Origin: Cytophagales bacterium
Lineage (GTDB): Bacteria; Bacteroidota; Bacteroidia; Cytophagales; Cyclobacteriaceae
Reading direction: 5' to 3'
Assembly (NCBI GenBank): GCA_016124425.1
Contig: WGNT01000069.1
Span: 1-41,916 of the forward strand
Length of the DNA stretch: 41,916 bases
The notes beneath the pieces were generated by a model. That model saw nothing but the letters and a program-made list of their open reading frames with translations, did no database searches and was not told the DNA's origin. Shown piece after piece: positions 8,330 to 16,410 of the stretch (position 1 is its first letter; each line of letters starts with the position of its first letter). A program made the position numbers and the translations under genes.

Positions 8330-9856
8330 TTAATGTTTAAAATGGCGTACTCCTGTCATTACCATGCTCATTCCATGGGCGTCACAATACGCAATACTAT
8401 CTTGGTCTTTGATGGAACCGCCTGGTTGGACTACTGCGGTTATCCCCGCATTACCTGCGATTTCGACACAATCCGGAAATGGGAAAAAGGCATCTGAAGC
8501 CATTACGGCACCTTTCAGATCAAACCCAAAAGCATGGGCCTTCTCTATAGCCTGTTTTAACGCATCCACACGAGAGGTTTGTCCCACCCCGCTTGAAAAA
8601 AGCTGGTCCTTATTACTTAAAACAATCGTGTTAGATTTTGTATGCTTACATACTTTCAATGCAAACTCCATCGCATCCATTTCTTCCGTTGTGGGCTTTT
8701 GTTTCGTAGCAACGACAAACTGATCCTTACCCTCTGTCTGCAAATCTTGGTCCTGAGACACAAACCCGTTTAGCAGCGTTTTCACTTGCTTTGTGGTAGA
8801 AGGGTGTATTTTTTGCTTAAGAAGAATTCGGTTTTTCTTTGTCGAAAGCAGCTGAAGCGCCTCATTAGAAAATGACGGAGCGATCAAGACCTCAAAAAAC
8901 AATCCCTTCATGGCTTCCGCTGCGGACAAATCTACCGGCTGATTGGTAATCAATACCCCACCAAATGCGGAGATGGTGTCCGCGGCAAAGGCCTTTTCGT
9001 AGGCCTCAGCCACTGAATTTCCGAGAGCCACCCCACAAGCGTTTGTATGCTTCAGTATGGCGAAGGCTGTTTGCCCCTCAAATTCAGCAATAAGAGACAC
9101 TGCGGCATCCACATCTACTAGATTGTTATAGGAAAGTTCTTTACCGTTTAGTTGCTCAAACATTTCCCCCAAGTCTCCAAAAAAAGCCGCCTGTTGATGG
9201 GGGTTTTCACCATAACGCAAGCCTGTGGACTTTATTTCGCTTATTTTGAGGGAAGGAATTGCTTCCTGTCTGTTGAAATAATTAAAGATATGTGTATCGT
9301 AATGGGAAGAAACCTTAAAGGCTTGTGCCGCAAAATACCTCCTGTCCTTTAATGTTGTTCCCCCGCTGTTATTTTCAAGTCGTTCCTTTAGCTCGCCATA
9401 TTGCTCTTTAGACGCTACGATGACAACGTCCTGGAAATTTTTTGCAGCTGCACGAATAAGCGAAATGCCTCCAATATCAATTTTTTCAATAACCTCTCCT
9501 TCTGCAGCGCCTGAAGCAACCGTTTCCTCAAAGGGATATAAATCGACAATCACTAAATCAATTGCCGGAATTTCATAATCAGCTGCCTGAACTACATCCT
9601 CCTGATGGTTTCTTCTGTACAAAATTCCACCAAAGATTTTTGGATGCAGTGTTTTTACTCTTCCGCCAAAGATTGAAGGATATCCGGTAAGCTCCTCTAC
9701 AGGAATAACAGTTGCTCCCTGTTGCTCAATAAAGGCTTGTGTACCGCCCGTAGAATAAATTTTGACTCCCTGTTCCTTAAGTAAGTCGATAATTGGTTCA
9801 AGATTATCTTTATAAAATACAGAAATAAGGGCGGTTCTTATTTTTTTTACAGTCAT
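8330..9856 (-). CDS. purH: Bifunctional AICAR transformylase / IMP cyclohydrolase
   Basis: A 508-residue enzyme for the last two steps of IMP synthesis: formylation of AICAR with 10-formyl-THF, then ring closure. The N-terminal MGS-like IMP cyclohydrolase domain shows YSTGGTQAFIEQQG, ELTGYPSIFGGRVKTLHP and DLVIVDLYPFEETV. The C-terminal transformylase domain has AILKHTNACGVALGNSV with the catalytic Lys-His pair, and ends with DAFFPFPDCVEIAGNAGITA. Length is normal. A good promoter lies immediately upstream. Confidence 0.98.
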   Translation of the reverse strand: MTVKKIRTALISVFYKDNLEPIIDLLKEQGVKIYSTGGTQAFIEQQGATVIPVEELTGYPSIFGGRVKTLHPKIFGGILYRRNHQEDVVQAADYEIPAIDLVIVDLYPFEETVASGAAEGEVIEKIDIGGISLIRAAAKNFQDVVIVASKEQYGELKERLENNSGGTTLKDRRYFAAQAFKVSSHYDTHIFNYFNRQEAIPSLKISEIKSTGLRYGENPHQQAAFFGDLGEMFEQLNGKELSYNNLVDVDAAVSLIAEFEGQTAFAILKHTNACGVALGNSVAEAYEKAFAADTISAFGGVLITNQPVDLSAAEAMKGLFFEVLIAPSFSNEALQLLSTKKNRILLKQKIHPSTTKQVKTLLNGFVSQDQDLQTEGKDQFVVATKQKPTTEEMDAMEFALKVCKHTKSNTIVLSNKDQLFSSGVGQTSRVDALKQAIEKAHAFGFDLKGAVMASDAFFPFPDCVEIAGNAGITAVVQPGGSIKDQDSIAYCDAHGMSMVMTGVRHFKH

Positions 9857-9902
9857 CTTATTTGTAAAGGATTATTAGTCGCGATTCTTTTTTTTCGAAG
9901 CG

Positions 9903-9934
9903 CAAAGGTACTAAAACCAACGGATTAAATCAGA
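9903..9934 (-). promoter_or_regulatory. purH promoter (TCTG-N20-TACCTTTG)
   Basis: On the minus strand, TCTG (9934-9931) and TACCTTTG (9910-9903) are separated by 20 bp, matching the Bacteroidota TTTG-N19-21-TAnnTTTG pattern with one mismatch in the -33 box. The predicted start lies about 40-45 nt upstream of the purH ATG at 9856. The upstream box overlaps the 3' end of purN. Confidence 0.6.
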
Positions 9935-10482
9935 CTTTCGATCACCTTTGGATAGTATTTGTGCTCCAGTTGATGAACCTTTTCGGCAATCGACTGTGGT
10001 GTATCGGAATCATCTATGGCAACCTTCTCTTGGAAGATTATCTTGCCTTCGTCATAATGCTCATTGACCCAATGAATGCTGATCCCCGTCACTTTTTCTC
10101 CCGAATCTTTAACTGCCTGATGTACCCGATCTCCGTACATACCTTTACCCCCGAACTTAGGCAAAAGTGCAGGATGAATGTTGACGATTGCATCCGGAAA
10201 CGCCTGTATGATATTTTCCGGCATTTTTAGTAAAAAGCCTGCCAATACAATTAAATCTATTCGCTTTATTAGGAGCAAGGCTTTGACTGATCCATTTTCC
10301 AACTCCTTTTTCTCAAAAGTAAAATGAGGGATACCATGGTCGGTCGCACGCTGTAGCACATATGCATTCGTGTTGTTAGATCCTAGAAGTGCCACCGATG
10401 CCGACTTTACATTTTTGAAATGTTCGATAATGGCTTCGGCATTAGTCCCATTACCAGAGGCTAGAATAGCTATTTTTTTCAC
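9925..10482 (-). CDS. purN: Phosphoribosylglycinamide formyltransferase
   Basis: A protein of about 185 residues that transfers the formyl group from 10-formyl-THF to GAR, the third step of purine synthesis. Family signatures are the N-terminal ILASGNGTNAEAI, the catalytic Asn and His in AIVNIHPALLPKFGGKGMYG, and the catalytic Asp in NEHYDEGKIIFQ. I favour GTG at 10482 (then KKIAILASGNG) over TTG at 10488, since it aligns with PurN starts; no ATG is available. It precedes purH on the same strand, joining two purine enzymes, although purH also has its own promoter. Confidence 0.94.
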   Translation of the reverse strand: MKKIAILASGNGTNAEAIIEHFKNVKSASVALLGSNNTNAYVLQRATDHGIPHFTFEKKELENGSVKALLLIKRIDLIVLAGFLLKMPENIIQAFPDAIVNIHPALLPKFGGKGMYGDRVHQAVKDSGEKVTGISIHWVNEHYDEGKIIFQEKVAIDDSDTPQSIAEKVHQLEHKYYPKVIESLI

Positions 10483-10598
10483 CAGCAAATTAGATTTAGA
10501 GTCAAAAGGTAAAAGTACACAATAACTTAAAAATACAGGGATAAAATACTGTTTTTTTACCTATATCAAGCATGACATCTTGCAATAGTTTCCTTTCA

Positions 10599-11471
10599 TT
10601 AAAGAAAGGCCATACTTATCGCTCCGGATAACATCAATATTTTCGCCATGAAACTCAACTGTGAAAACTGCTTCTTTCGGTCTGCAACATAAAGCTTATA
10701 TAAAAAAAACATAAAAAGGAGCCCCAACCCTCCAAAATATAGAAAGAGATCGATGTCGTTTATTGTGATTGTGACCAAAAAGATGGAGAACACAAACATC
10801 GCAGCTACAGCAAAGATAATTTTCTTTGTATTTCTAAATCCCACGACGATTGGAAGTGTTTTACAGCCGTGTTTCCTGTCGCCTTGTCTATCTTCTATAT
10901 CCTTTATGATCTCTCGAATGAGGTTGATGAAGAATGCGAAGATCGCATAGGTCAATATCAGCATGTGTGCCTGTTGGTAATAGAATCCAATAATCCATAC
11001 TGAAAGGCCTGTTAGTGACGCGACAGTGAGGTTTCCTATGAACGGTAAGCGCTTAAGCGAATTAGAATAAAGCCAAAGCAGAAAGGCGGCAACGAAGTTG
11101 ATAAATCCAATCCTTGGATCAACGACATATCCAAGAAGGATGCCGAAAAAATTTAACATCGTATGTAAAATCATCACCATCCGTCGCTTCATTCCCTTGC
11201 CTATCACCACTTCATCGGGTTTGTTGACATAATCTATTTTCACGTCGTAATAATCATTGATCATGTATCCGGATGCTGTCAAGATCACCGTCGAGACGAT
11301 CAGCAAATAAAGGTTCAGATCCTGCAATACCGGAACACCCGCCCTGCTTGTCCCGATCAAAAAATAGGCTGTAAGTAACTGAACAAAGGCCACCAAACAC
11401 AAATTATTCGGACGTATGATCTTTACAAACGCCTTTAGTGTAAATATCGGTGAACGCTCTCCCTTGTCCAT
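10599..11471 (-). CDS. UbiA-family prenyltransferase
   Basis: A 290-residue integral membrane prenyltransferase. The two Asp-rich Mg-diphosphate motifs are clear: NDYYDVKIDYVNKPD near residue 70 and DIEDRQGDRKHGCKTLP near 190. About eight or nine membrane helices are present. In many Bacteroidota such proteins are annotated as geranylgeranylglycerol-phosphate geranylgeranyltransferase-like, but the acceptor cannot be read from sequence; menaquinone or another aromatic acceptor remains possible. Neighbours (bestrophin, purN) give no help on substrate. Confidence 0.88.
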   Translation of the reverse strand: MDKGERSPIFTLKAFVKIIRPNNLCLVAFVQLLTAYFLIGTSRAGVPVLQDLNLYLLIVSTVILTASGYMINDYYDVKIDYVNKPDEVVIGKGMKRRMVMILHTMLNFFGILLGYVVDPRIGFINFVAAFLLWLYSNSLKRLPFIGNLTVASLTGLSVWIIGFYYQQAHMLILTYAIFAFFINLIREIIKDIEDRQGDRKHGCKTLPIVVGFRNTKKIIFAVAAMFVFSIFLVTITINDIDLFLYFGGLGLLFMFFLYKLYVADRKKQFSQLSFMAKILMLSGAISMAFL

Positions 11472-11633
11472 TTTACAAAATTACGACAAAGTCGCCTTCC
11501 TAGTGGTTGAAATTCAAGTTATTTTAAAATTTAACACCTACAACTTATTCGTACAGTCGCTTCATTTCATTCGGATCGTCAACCCAAAAAACGTTGGCTA
11601 TGGCATAAAGACAATGCTTCTTTGGATCTGCAA

Positions 11634-12596
11634 TCAGAAAACGATTCCATCTTCCACTCCGTATTTTTTGGGGAAATTTTTCTTGTCTTCTCCGAGTTGC
11701 TCCCGAACGTTGGTTTCTATTGTCAGGCTCAACGAAGTCATCGGCGTGTCTTCCAACCTGTTTTCGAATGGGTCCTCCGTGCGCTCTCCTATAAGGTCCA
11801 ACGCCAAAAACACAAACGACACGACGACAGATATCGGAATGGTCTTCCACCCCAAATCTGATATGAATACCATAGGAAGGAGCGTGCAATGTATCAATAC
11901 AAAAACCCGGGAAAAATAAGAATACTGTCTTGGCAAAGGCGTATTTTTGATTCGTTCACATTTCCCTTGTATATCGTTGAAATCCACAAGCGTTTCTTCC
12001 ATCTTCATAAACCTGAAGTCGGAAACCCATCCTTTTTGAAACGCCCGCTTTAAGTCTTCTCCCTGCAGCTGAAGCAAAAAATTGGGCGGATTATCCTTGA
12101 CCATCATCTTTCGGTATTCTTTCTCCGATAAGAAAGCTTCGGCATCTTTATAAGAGTTCGGATCTTCAAATAATTCGGTCACTTTTGTCTCGTTGTAGGC
12201 AAGCTTTTTCCGCAAGAATACCCGGAGGGAATGAACAAAGGCCAAATGGCGGTATACCATGGCTACCTGAAATCGCTTTACCTCTTCCGCGGTATCTCCA
12301 TTCGGAATAATCATCGTGGTCACCTGACGTGTCCAAGCCCTGCTGTAATTGACCATTAGCCCCCATATTTTTCGAGCCTCCCACCACCTGTCATAGGCAT
12401 GGTTGTTTTTGAACCCCAGAAATATGGCTAAAGCGGTGCCCAAAGCGGCTATTGTGTACGATGGGATTGCAAAATAAACGATATCGTAGTAATCATGCAG
12501 CAAGAAAATCAATGTGGATAGGCATACATAATACAATAACTGCCGCCACGTATAATGCAGTATCAGTTGGAATTTTAGATTTCTCCTAACAATCAT
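11634..12596 (-). CDS. Bestrophin-family anion channel
   Basis: A 320-residue membrane protein of the bestrophin (formerly UPF0187) family, which form pentameric chloride or other ion channels. Recognisable segments are the N-terminal YTWRQLLYYV, AALGTALAIFLGFKNNHAYDRWWEARKIWG in the first helix pair, and the C-terminal GERTEDPFENRLEDTPM followed by an amphipathic tail. Four membrane helices are apparent and length is normal. Physiological role in this organism is unknown. It lies 93 bp downstream of trmN6 on the same strand. Confidence 0.9.
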   Translation of the reverse strand: MIVRRNLKFQLILHYTWRQLLYYVCLSTLIFLLHDYYDIVYFAIPSYTIAALGTALAIFLGFKNNHAYDRWWEARKIWGLMVNYSRAWTRQVTTMIIPNGDTAEEVKRFQVAMVYRHLAFVHSLRVFLRKKLAYNETKVTELFEDPNSYKDAEAFLSEKEYRKMMVKDNPPNFLLQLQGEDLKRAFQKGWVSDFRFMKMEETLVDFNDIQGKCERIKNTPLPRQYSYFSRVFVLIHCTLLPMVFISDLGWKTIPISVVVSFVFLALDLIGERTEDPFENRLEDTPMTSLSLTIETNVREQLGEDKKNFPKKYGVEDGIVF

Positions 12597-12689
12597 CGAT
12601 ATTTAATTAAATAATAAAAAGGTGTGCTGGGCTGGGTATAAATCAACATTACAAAATAGAAGCCACATCTATCCCCAAAAGGATAAATC

Positions 12690-13412
12690 TCAAAAATGAA
12701 GCATAAAATCCTTTAAAAGCAGCTGGTATTTACTAGAAAACGCTCCTGAATCCGCTTTTATTACAAGCTCCTCAGCACTAGGGTGAGTATTTCCGTTGGG
12801 ATGACGTTTGCTAAAGGCTTGGATCACACGTAGAATTGACGCATCCTTTCTATGCCTTATATGCAGCCTACCAAAAGTAGTAAATCCCGCCGAATGGCAT
12901 TTTGCTTCGAAGTCCTTCATCTGCCGTTCAGGCAATATCAGCCAAAACTCGCCATCGGCGTGGAGAAGCGAGGCTACCCCGGTAATCAGTTCATCGAATG
13001 TAAGGCTATCCTGATGCAGGGCCGTATTCCGTCTGATATCCGGAGAGGTAAGGTGACCGGGAAAGTAAGGTGGATTGCTTACGATCAAATCAAACGAATT
13101 CCCCCCTCGCTGATAATCTTGAAGAGACGAACAAACTATCCGAATCCTTTCCGACCAAGGGGAACACCGGACATTTTGCCTTGCTTGTAAACAGGCGGCA
13201 TCATCTATTTCCAGCGCAGTGACCTGCGCTGATGGATGCCGTTGGGCAAGAATAAGGGCGATAACCCCTGTGCCCGTGCCGATATCAAGAATGGTTTTGG
13301 GGGTCTTTTCACCCGAGACCGCACCAAGTACGACCGCGTCGGTGCTTACTTTCATCGCACATTGGTCTTGTTCGATCCTGAATTGCTTAAATTGAAAATA
13401 GGAATTCCCCAT
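12690..13412 (-). CDS. trmN6: tRNA1(Val) A37 N6-methyltransferase
   Basis: A 240-residue SAM-dependent methyltransferase of the YfiC/TrmN6 type, which methylates adenine 37 of tRNA1(Val). The N-terminal FQFKQFRIEQDQCAMKVSTDAVVLGA is the family hallmark. Motif I is ILDIGTGTGVIALILAQ, the acidic ribose-binding loop is ALEIDDAAC, and the N6-adenine catalytic motif is NPPY in LIVSNPPYF. It begins 3 bp after the rnhA stop, so the two are co-transcribed. Confidence 0.92.
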   Translation of the reverse strand: MGNSYFQFKQFRIEQDQCAMKVSTDAVVLGAVSGEKTPKTILDIGTGTGVIALILAQRHPSAQVTALEIDDAACLQARQNVRCSPWSERIRIVCSSLQDYQRGGNSFDLIVSNPPYFPGHLTSPDIRRNTALHQDSLTFDELITGVASLLHADGEFWLILPERQMKDFEAKCHSAGFTTFGRLHIRHRKDASILRVIQAFSKRHPNGNTHPSAEELVIKADSGAFSSKYQLLLKDFMLHF

Positions 13413-13415
13413 AAT

Positions 13416-13886
13416 TTAGAACAACCCGTCCCCGGCCTTTCCTTGCTCGTAGCCAATGTCTGCCGGAAGCATCGGCTTTTCTGCTGCGGCTACCGCCAAC
13501 TGATCGCATCTTTCGTTTTCCCTGTTTCCTGCATGCCCTTTCACCCAGTGAAAAGTCGGCTTATAGGTTAGGTGCAGGGGGATGTACCTCTTCCATAGAT
13601 CTACGTTTTTCTTGCCCTTGAATCCCGATTTTTGCCAACTCCATATCCACCCTTTCTGAACTGCGTCGACAACGTACTTGCTGTCGGAGTAGATGGCGAC
13701 TGGAATTCCTGACACCTTCAATGCTTCCAGTCCTTTGATCACCGCCAAAAGCTCCATGCGATTATTGGTGGTGAGGCGAAATCCCTCCGAAAGTTCCTTT
13801 CGAAGCCCTTTGAATAATAAAACAGTTCCATAGCCGCCGTTTCCGGGGTTTCCCTTGGCTGCCCCATCCGTGTAGATTGTAATCAT
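13416..13886 (-). CDS. rnhA: Ribonuclease HI
   Basis: A 156-residue RNase HI that cuts the RNA strand of RNA-DNA hybrids. The four carboxylates are visible: Asp in YTDGAAKGNPGNGGYG, Glu in NNRMELLAVIKGLEAL, Asp in YSDSKYVVDAV, and Asp in ENERCDQLAVAAA; the catalytic His is in VKGHAGN. Length is standard. It is followed after 3 bp by trmN6. Confidence 0.97.
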   Translation of the reverse strand: MITIYTDGAAKGNPGNGGYGTVLLFKGLRKELSEGFRLTTNNRMELLAVIKGLEALKVSGIPVAIYSDSKYVVDAVQKGWIWSWQKSGFKGKKNVDLWKRYIPLHLTYKPTFHWVKGHAGNRENERCDQLAVAAAEKPMLPADIGYEQGKAGDGLF

Positions 13887-13953
13887 GTAGTAAAATTAAA
13901 CAAAATCAGACGAATTCATTGACTCCTCCGACCACCTGGCCGGATGCCTAGTC

Positions 13954-14541
13954 CTACACACTAAAAACGTTCGATTTGAAAATTTTGATCGCAATGGAAA
14001 GCAAAATAATCCCGAAAATCCTTCTGAGTACATCGAGGCCCGTCTGCCCCAACTTCCTCTCCAGCCAATTAGTACTTTTTAGCACAATGTAAATAACGAC
14101 TAGGTTCAATACTATTCCCACGCCGATGTTTACCTGCGCGTATTCGGACTTAAGGGTAAGAATCGTCGTAAGCGTGCCAGCGCCCGCAATCAGCGGAAAT
14201 GCGATGGGTACAATGGAGGTACTTGTAGAGCTGGCGTCCGGATCTGGCTTGAAAATCTCTATCCCCAAAATCATCTCTGCACCGAGTGCAAAGATGATAA
14301 GCGCTCCGGCAATGGCGAAGTCCTCAACCCCAATCCCGAATAGGTTGAGAATCGACTTACCAAGTAGCAAAAATAGCACCATCAGAACACCCGCGGCAAT
14401 GGTCGCCTTCTCGGATTGAATATGCCCTACTTTTTTTCGCAGGTTGATGATAATGGGAATGGATCCCAGAATATCGATCACCGAAAACAGGATCAATGTC
14501 ACGGATAGAATTTCCCGAAAATCAAACGTCTCTAGCACCAT
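13954..14541 (-). CDS. MarC family integral membrane protein
   Basis: A 195-residue protein with about six membrane helices in the MarC/UPF0056 family. Signatures are the conserved IDILGSIPIIINL in the first helix and IVPIAFPLIAGAGTLTTILTL in the middle. The function is not established; an early link to multiple antibiotic resistance in E. coli was not confirmed. It lies between the aminotransferase and rnhA on the same strand with gaps of 61 and 67 bp. Confidence 0.92.
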   Translation of the reverse strand: MVLETFDFREILSVTLILFSVIDILGSIPIIINLRKKVGHIQSEKATIAAGVLMVLFLLLGKSILNLFGIGVEDFAIAGALIIFALGAEMILGIEIFKPDPDASSTSTSIVPIAFPLIAGAGTLTTILTLKSEYAQVNIGVGIVLNLVVIYIVLKSTNWLERKLGQTGLDVLRRIFGIILLSIAIKIFKSNVFSV

Positions 14542-14602
14542 GCCGCAAAATTAACTAGAAAAGCCCGGAAAATGCTTCCGATGCGGAAACGAATTGGAAA
14601 TG

Positions 14603-15664
14603 CTAGTAGGATTTCAAAAACGAAACCAAACGATCAAACTCTGCGTCAGTAATCGCCGGGAAATTAGCGATCCGGAAACTTGTGGGCTTCAACGGTCCGT
14701 ATCCGCCCCCCAAAGTCATGCCTTGATCGTCAGCGGCTTTTTTTATTTCTTTAATAAAGCCCTCTGTTCCCGATACACCTAGTACCGTACGGCTACGGCA
14801 TGCTTCATTTGAAACCAAAAAATCCAGCGAAGCGGATGCTGAAACAAGCCGCTCTAGCTCCTGCATACGGGATTCTGTTTTTTCATGAACATGCTTGATG
14901 GAGGGCATATCTTCCAATACCCGTTTCAAAAAATAAATCCCCAACACATTCGGGGTATAGTGGGTCTGGTAATTATCCGCGTTCTCCAGCATAAAACTAA
15001 GGCTATTGTACTTTCCATGCTCACCTATAGTTGCGACCTTTTCCACCGCCTTAGAAGACAAAAGCAAAACGCCAAGACCGGCAGGTAAGCCAAAACATTT
15101 CTGAACGGAGGCATACCAAATATCCGCAAGTGAAAAATCCAAATAGATTCCAGCCATGGAAGAAGTGGTGTCGACGGCAAGCATCTTGTCCGGATAAGCC
15201 GACACAAGTGATTCCAGGACACTGTTTTTTACCTGCGTCGCATTTGATGTTTCGTTTTGGGTGATGGCAAGCACATCCGCATCAGTCGGGATATTCAGGC
15301 TATCTACATCGATTTCGCGGTTTTTATCCAGTACCATTGCCTGGGCGGCAGGATTGATATGCTGGGCAAATCCAAACCACTTTTTGCCAAATGAACCTGA
15401 GTAGATATGGTACGAGGAATGTGTCACCAGAGATTGGGTGATGATTTCCCAGTTTTCAGTAGCACTGGAGGTAAACAGTAACCTGTAGTCTTCAGGTACA
15501 GCCAGCTTTTCTTTAAAAAGCCGCTCTGTGTCCCGATAGATGTCCATAAACTGGCCACTTCTATGATTTGCACTCAGTATACCTTGCGTATAGGCATCTT
15601 GAAAATAGGCTGGAACGGCATCATAGACTTTGGAAGGTCCGGGAGCAAATGTGATTTTCGCCAT
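14603..15664 (-). CDS. Class V PLP-dependent aminotransferase (SerC-like)
   Basis: A 353-residue fold-type I PLP enzyme. I start it at ATG 15664 (MAKITFAPGPSKV) because FAPGPSK is the usual start of the SerC/AGAT group; the open frame upstream overlaps aroQ. Further support is HRSGQFMDIYRDTERL, the ribose/PLP-contacting TSSATENWE, the Asp in VDTTSSMAGI and the Schiff-base Lys in SVQKCFGLPAGLGV. Phosphoserine or alanine-glyoxylate aminotransferase activity are both possible, so no symbol is given. The start is 8 bp after the aroQ stop, suggesting co-transcription. Confidence 0.88.
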   Translation of the reverse strand: MAKITFAPGPSKVYDAVPAYFQDAYTQGILSANHRSGQFMDIYRDTERLFKEKLAVPEDYRLLFTSSATENWEIITQSLVTHSSYHIYSGSFGKKWFGFAQHINPAAQAMVLDKNREIDVDSLNIPTDADVLAITQNETSNATQVKNSVLESLVSAYPDKMLAVDTTSSMAGIYLDFSLADIWYASVQKCFGLPAGLGVLLLSSKAVEKVATIGEHGKYNSLSFMLENADNYQTHYTPNVLGIYFLKRVLEDMPSIKHVHEKTESRMQELERLVSASASLDFLVSNEACRSRTVLGVSGTEGFIKEIKKAADDQGMTLGGGYGPLKPTSFRIANFPAITDAEFDRLVSFLKSY

Positions 15665-15672
15665 GAAATCGC

Positions 15673-16098
15673 TTACTTGTTTTTTAGAATAAAATACTGA
15701 AGGCCTAAATCGTATCCGTCCAGGCCTAATCCGGCGATCATGCCGATACATTCTTTGGAGATGATGCTTTTGTGACGGAATTCCTCCCTCTTGTAGATAT
15801 TCGAAATATGAACCTCAACCACTGGTGTTTTTACGCCTGCGATGGCATCCGAAATTGCCACGGAGGTATGAGTATATGCTCCAGCGTTCAGGAGAATACC
15901 ATCGTAAGAAAACCCCACCTCATGAATCTTATTAACCAACTCTCCCTCGACATTGTTTTGATAGTATTCCAGTGATAGGTTTTGGTATTTGCCGACAAGT
16001 GTTTCAAAAAAATCTTCAAAGGTTCTACTTCCGTAAATTTCAGGTTCTCTCTTCCCTAAAAGGTTTAGATTAGGGCCGTTTATGATAATTATTTTCAA
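15673..16098 (-). CDS. aroQ: 3-dehydroquinate dehydratase, type II
   Basis: A 141-residue type II dehydroquinase of the shikimate pathway. Signatures are IINGPNLNLLGKREPEIYGSRTF with the catalytic Tyr, NNVEGELVNKIHE, ILLNAGAYTHTSVAISDAI and VEVHISNIYKREEFRHKS with the catalytic His. The start is TTG at 16098; no in-frame ATG or GTG is nearby and the next residues (KIIIINGPN) are where the family begins. A TACCTTTG promoter lies about 37 bp upstream, so aroQ probably heads the transcript with the aminotransferase. Confidence 0.95.
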   Translation of the reverse strand: MKIIIINGPNLNLLGKREPEIYGSRTFEDFFETLVGKYQNLSLEYYQNNVEGELVNKIHEVGFSYDGILLNAGAYTHTSVAISDAIAGVKTPVVEVHISNIYKREEFRHKSIISKECIGMIAGLGLDGYDLGLQYFILKNK

Positions 16099-16410
16099 TG
16101 TCAGTAAGTGTTAATTCCGAAGGATATCTTTTGCCAAAGGTACGGAATAGAAGAATAAGTCAAGGCTATCTGAATTTCTTTTTTCCGCTTTCCACACAAC
16201 CCATTCTTAAAAATGCCGGCAAATCAGAAATTAAAAAGTCCCTTTATTTTATCAGCTCACCGTATCAAAAAATCACCTTCAGACTTTGAAAAAACAAGTC
16301 AGAAATCAACGCTGTACAGCCAATCATAATTTAGATCAATTCAAAAAATCCAACTCCAACCAATTTGCTTATTTTTACGGCGAACTTCCGATCGTCTGAT
16401 CCACACAAGC
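16099..16410. other. 312-bp divergent intergenic region
   Basis: Between aroQ (-) and the glycosyltransferase (+). It contains the aroQ promoter at 16135-16164 and AT-rich sequence upstream of 16411 with no convincing plus-strand TAnnTTTG box. The 63-codon open frame 16098-16289 begins at TTG opposite the aroQ start and shows no family resemblance. No tRNA, hairpin terminator or repeat was seen. Confidence 0.6.
16135..16164 (-). promoter_or_regulatory. aroQ promoter (CTTG-N18-TACCTTTG)
   Basis: On the minus strand, CTTG (16164-16161) and TACCTTTG (16142-16135) are 18 bp apart, close to the Bacteroidota consensus. The predicted transcription start is about 25-30 nt before the aroQ TTG codon. 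Confidence 0.55.

Noticed and set aside
11416..11919. 167-codon plus-strand open frame
   Set aside because: Lies antisense to the bestrophin and UbiA genes, which have clear family motifs.
16098..16289. 63-codon plus-strand open frame in the aroQ/glycosyltransferase gap
   Set aside because: Starts at TTG on top of the aroQ start and covers the aroQ promoter; no protein-like pattern.
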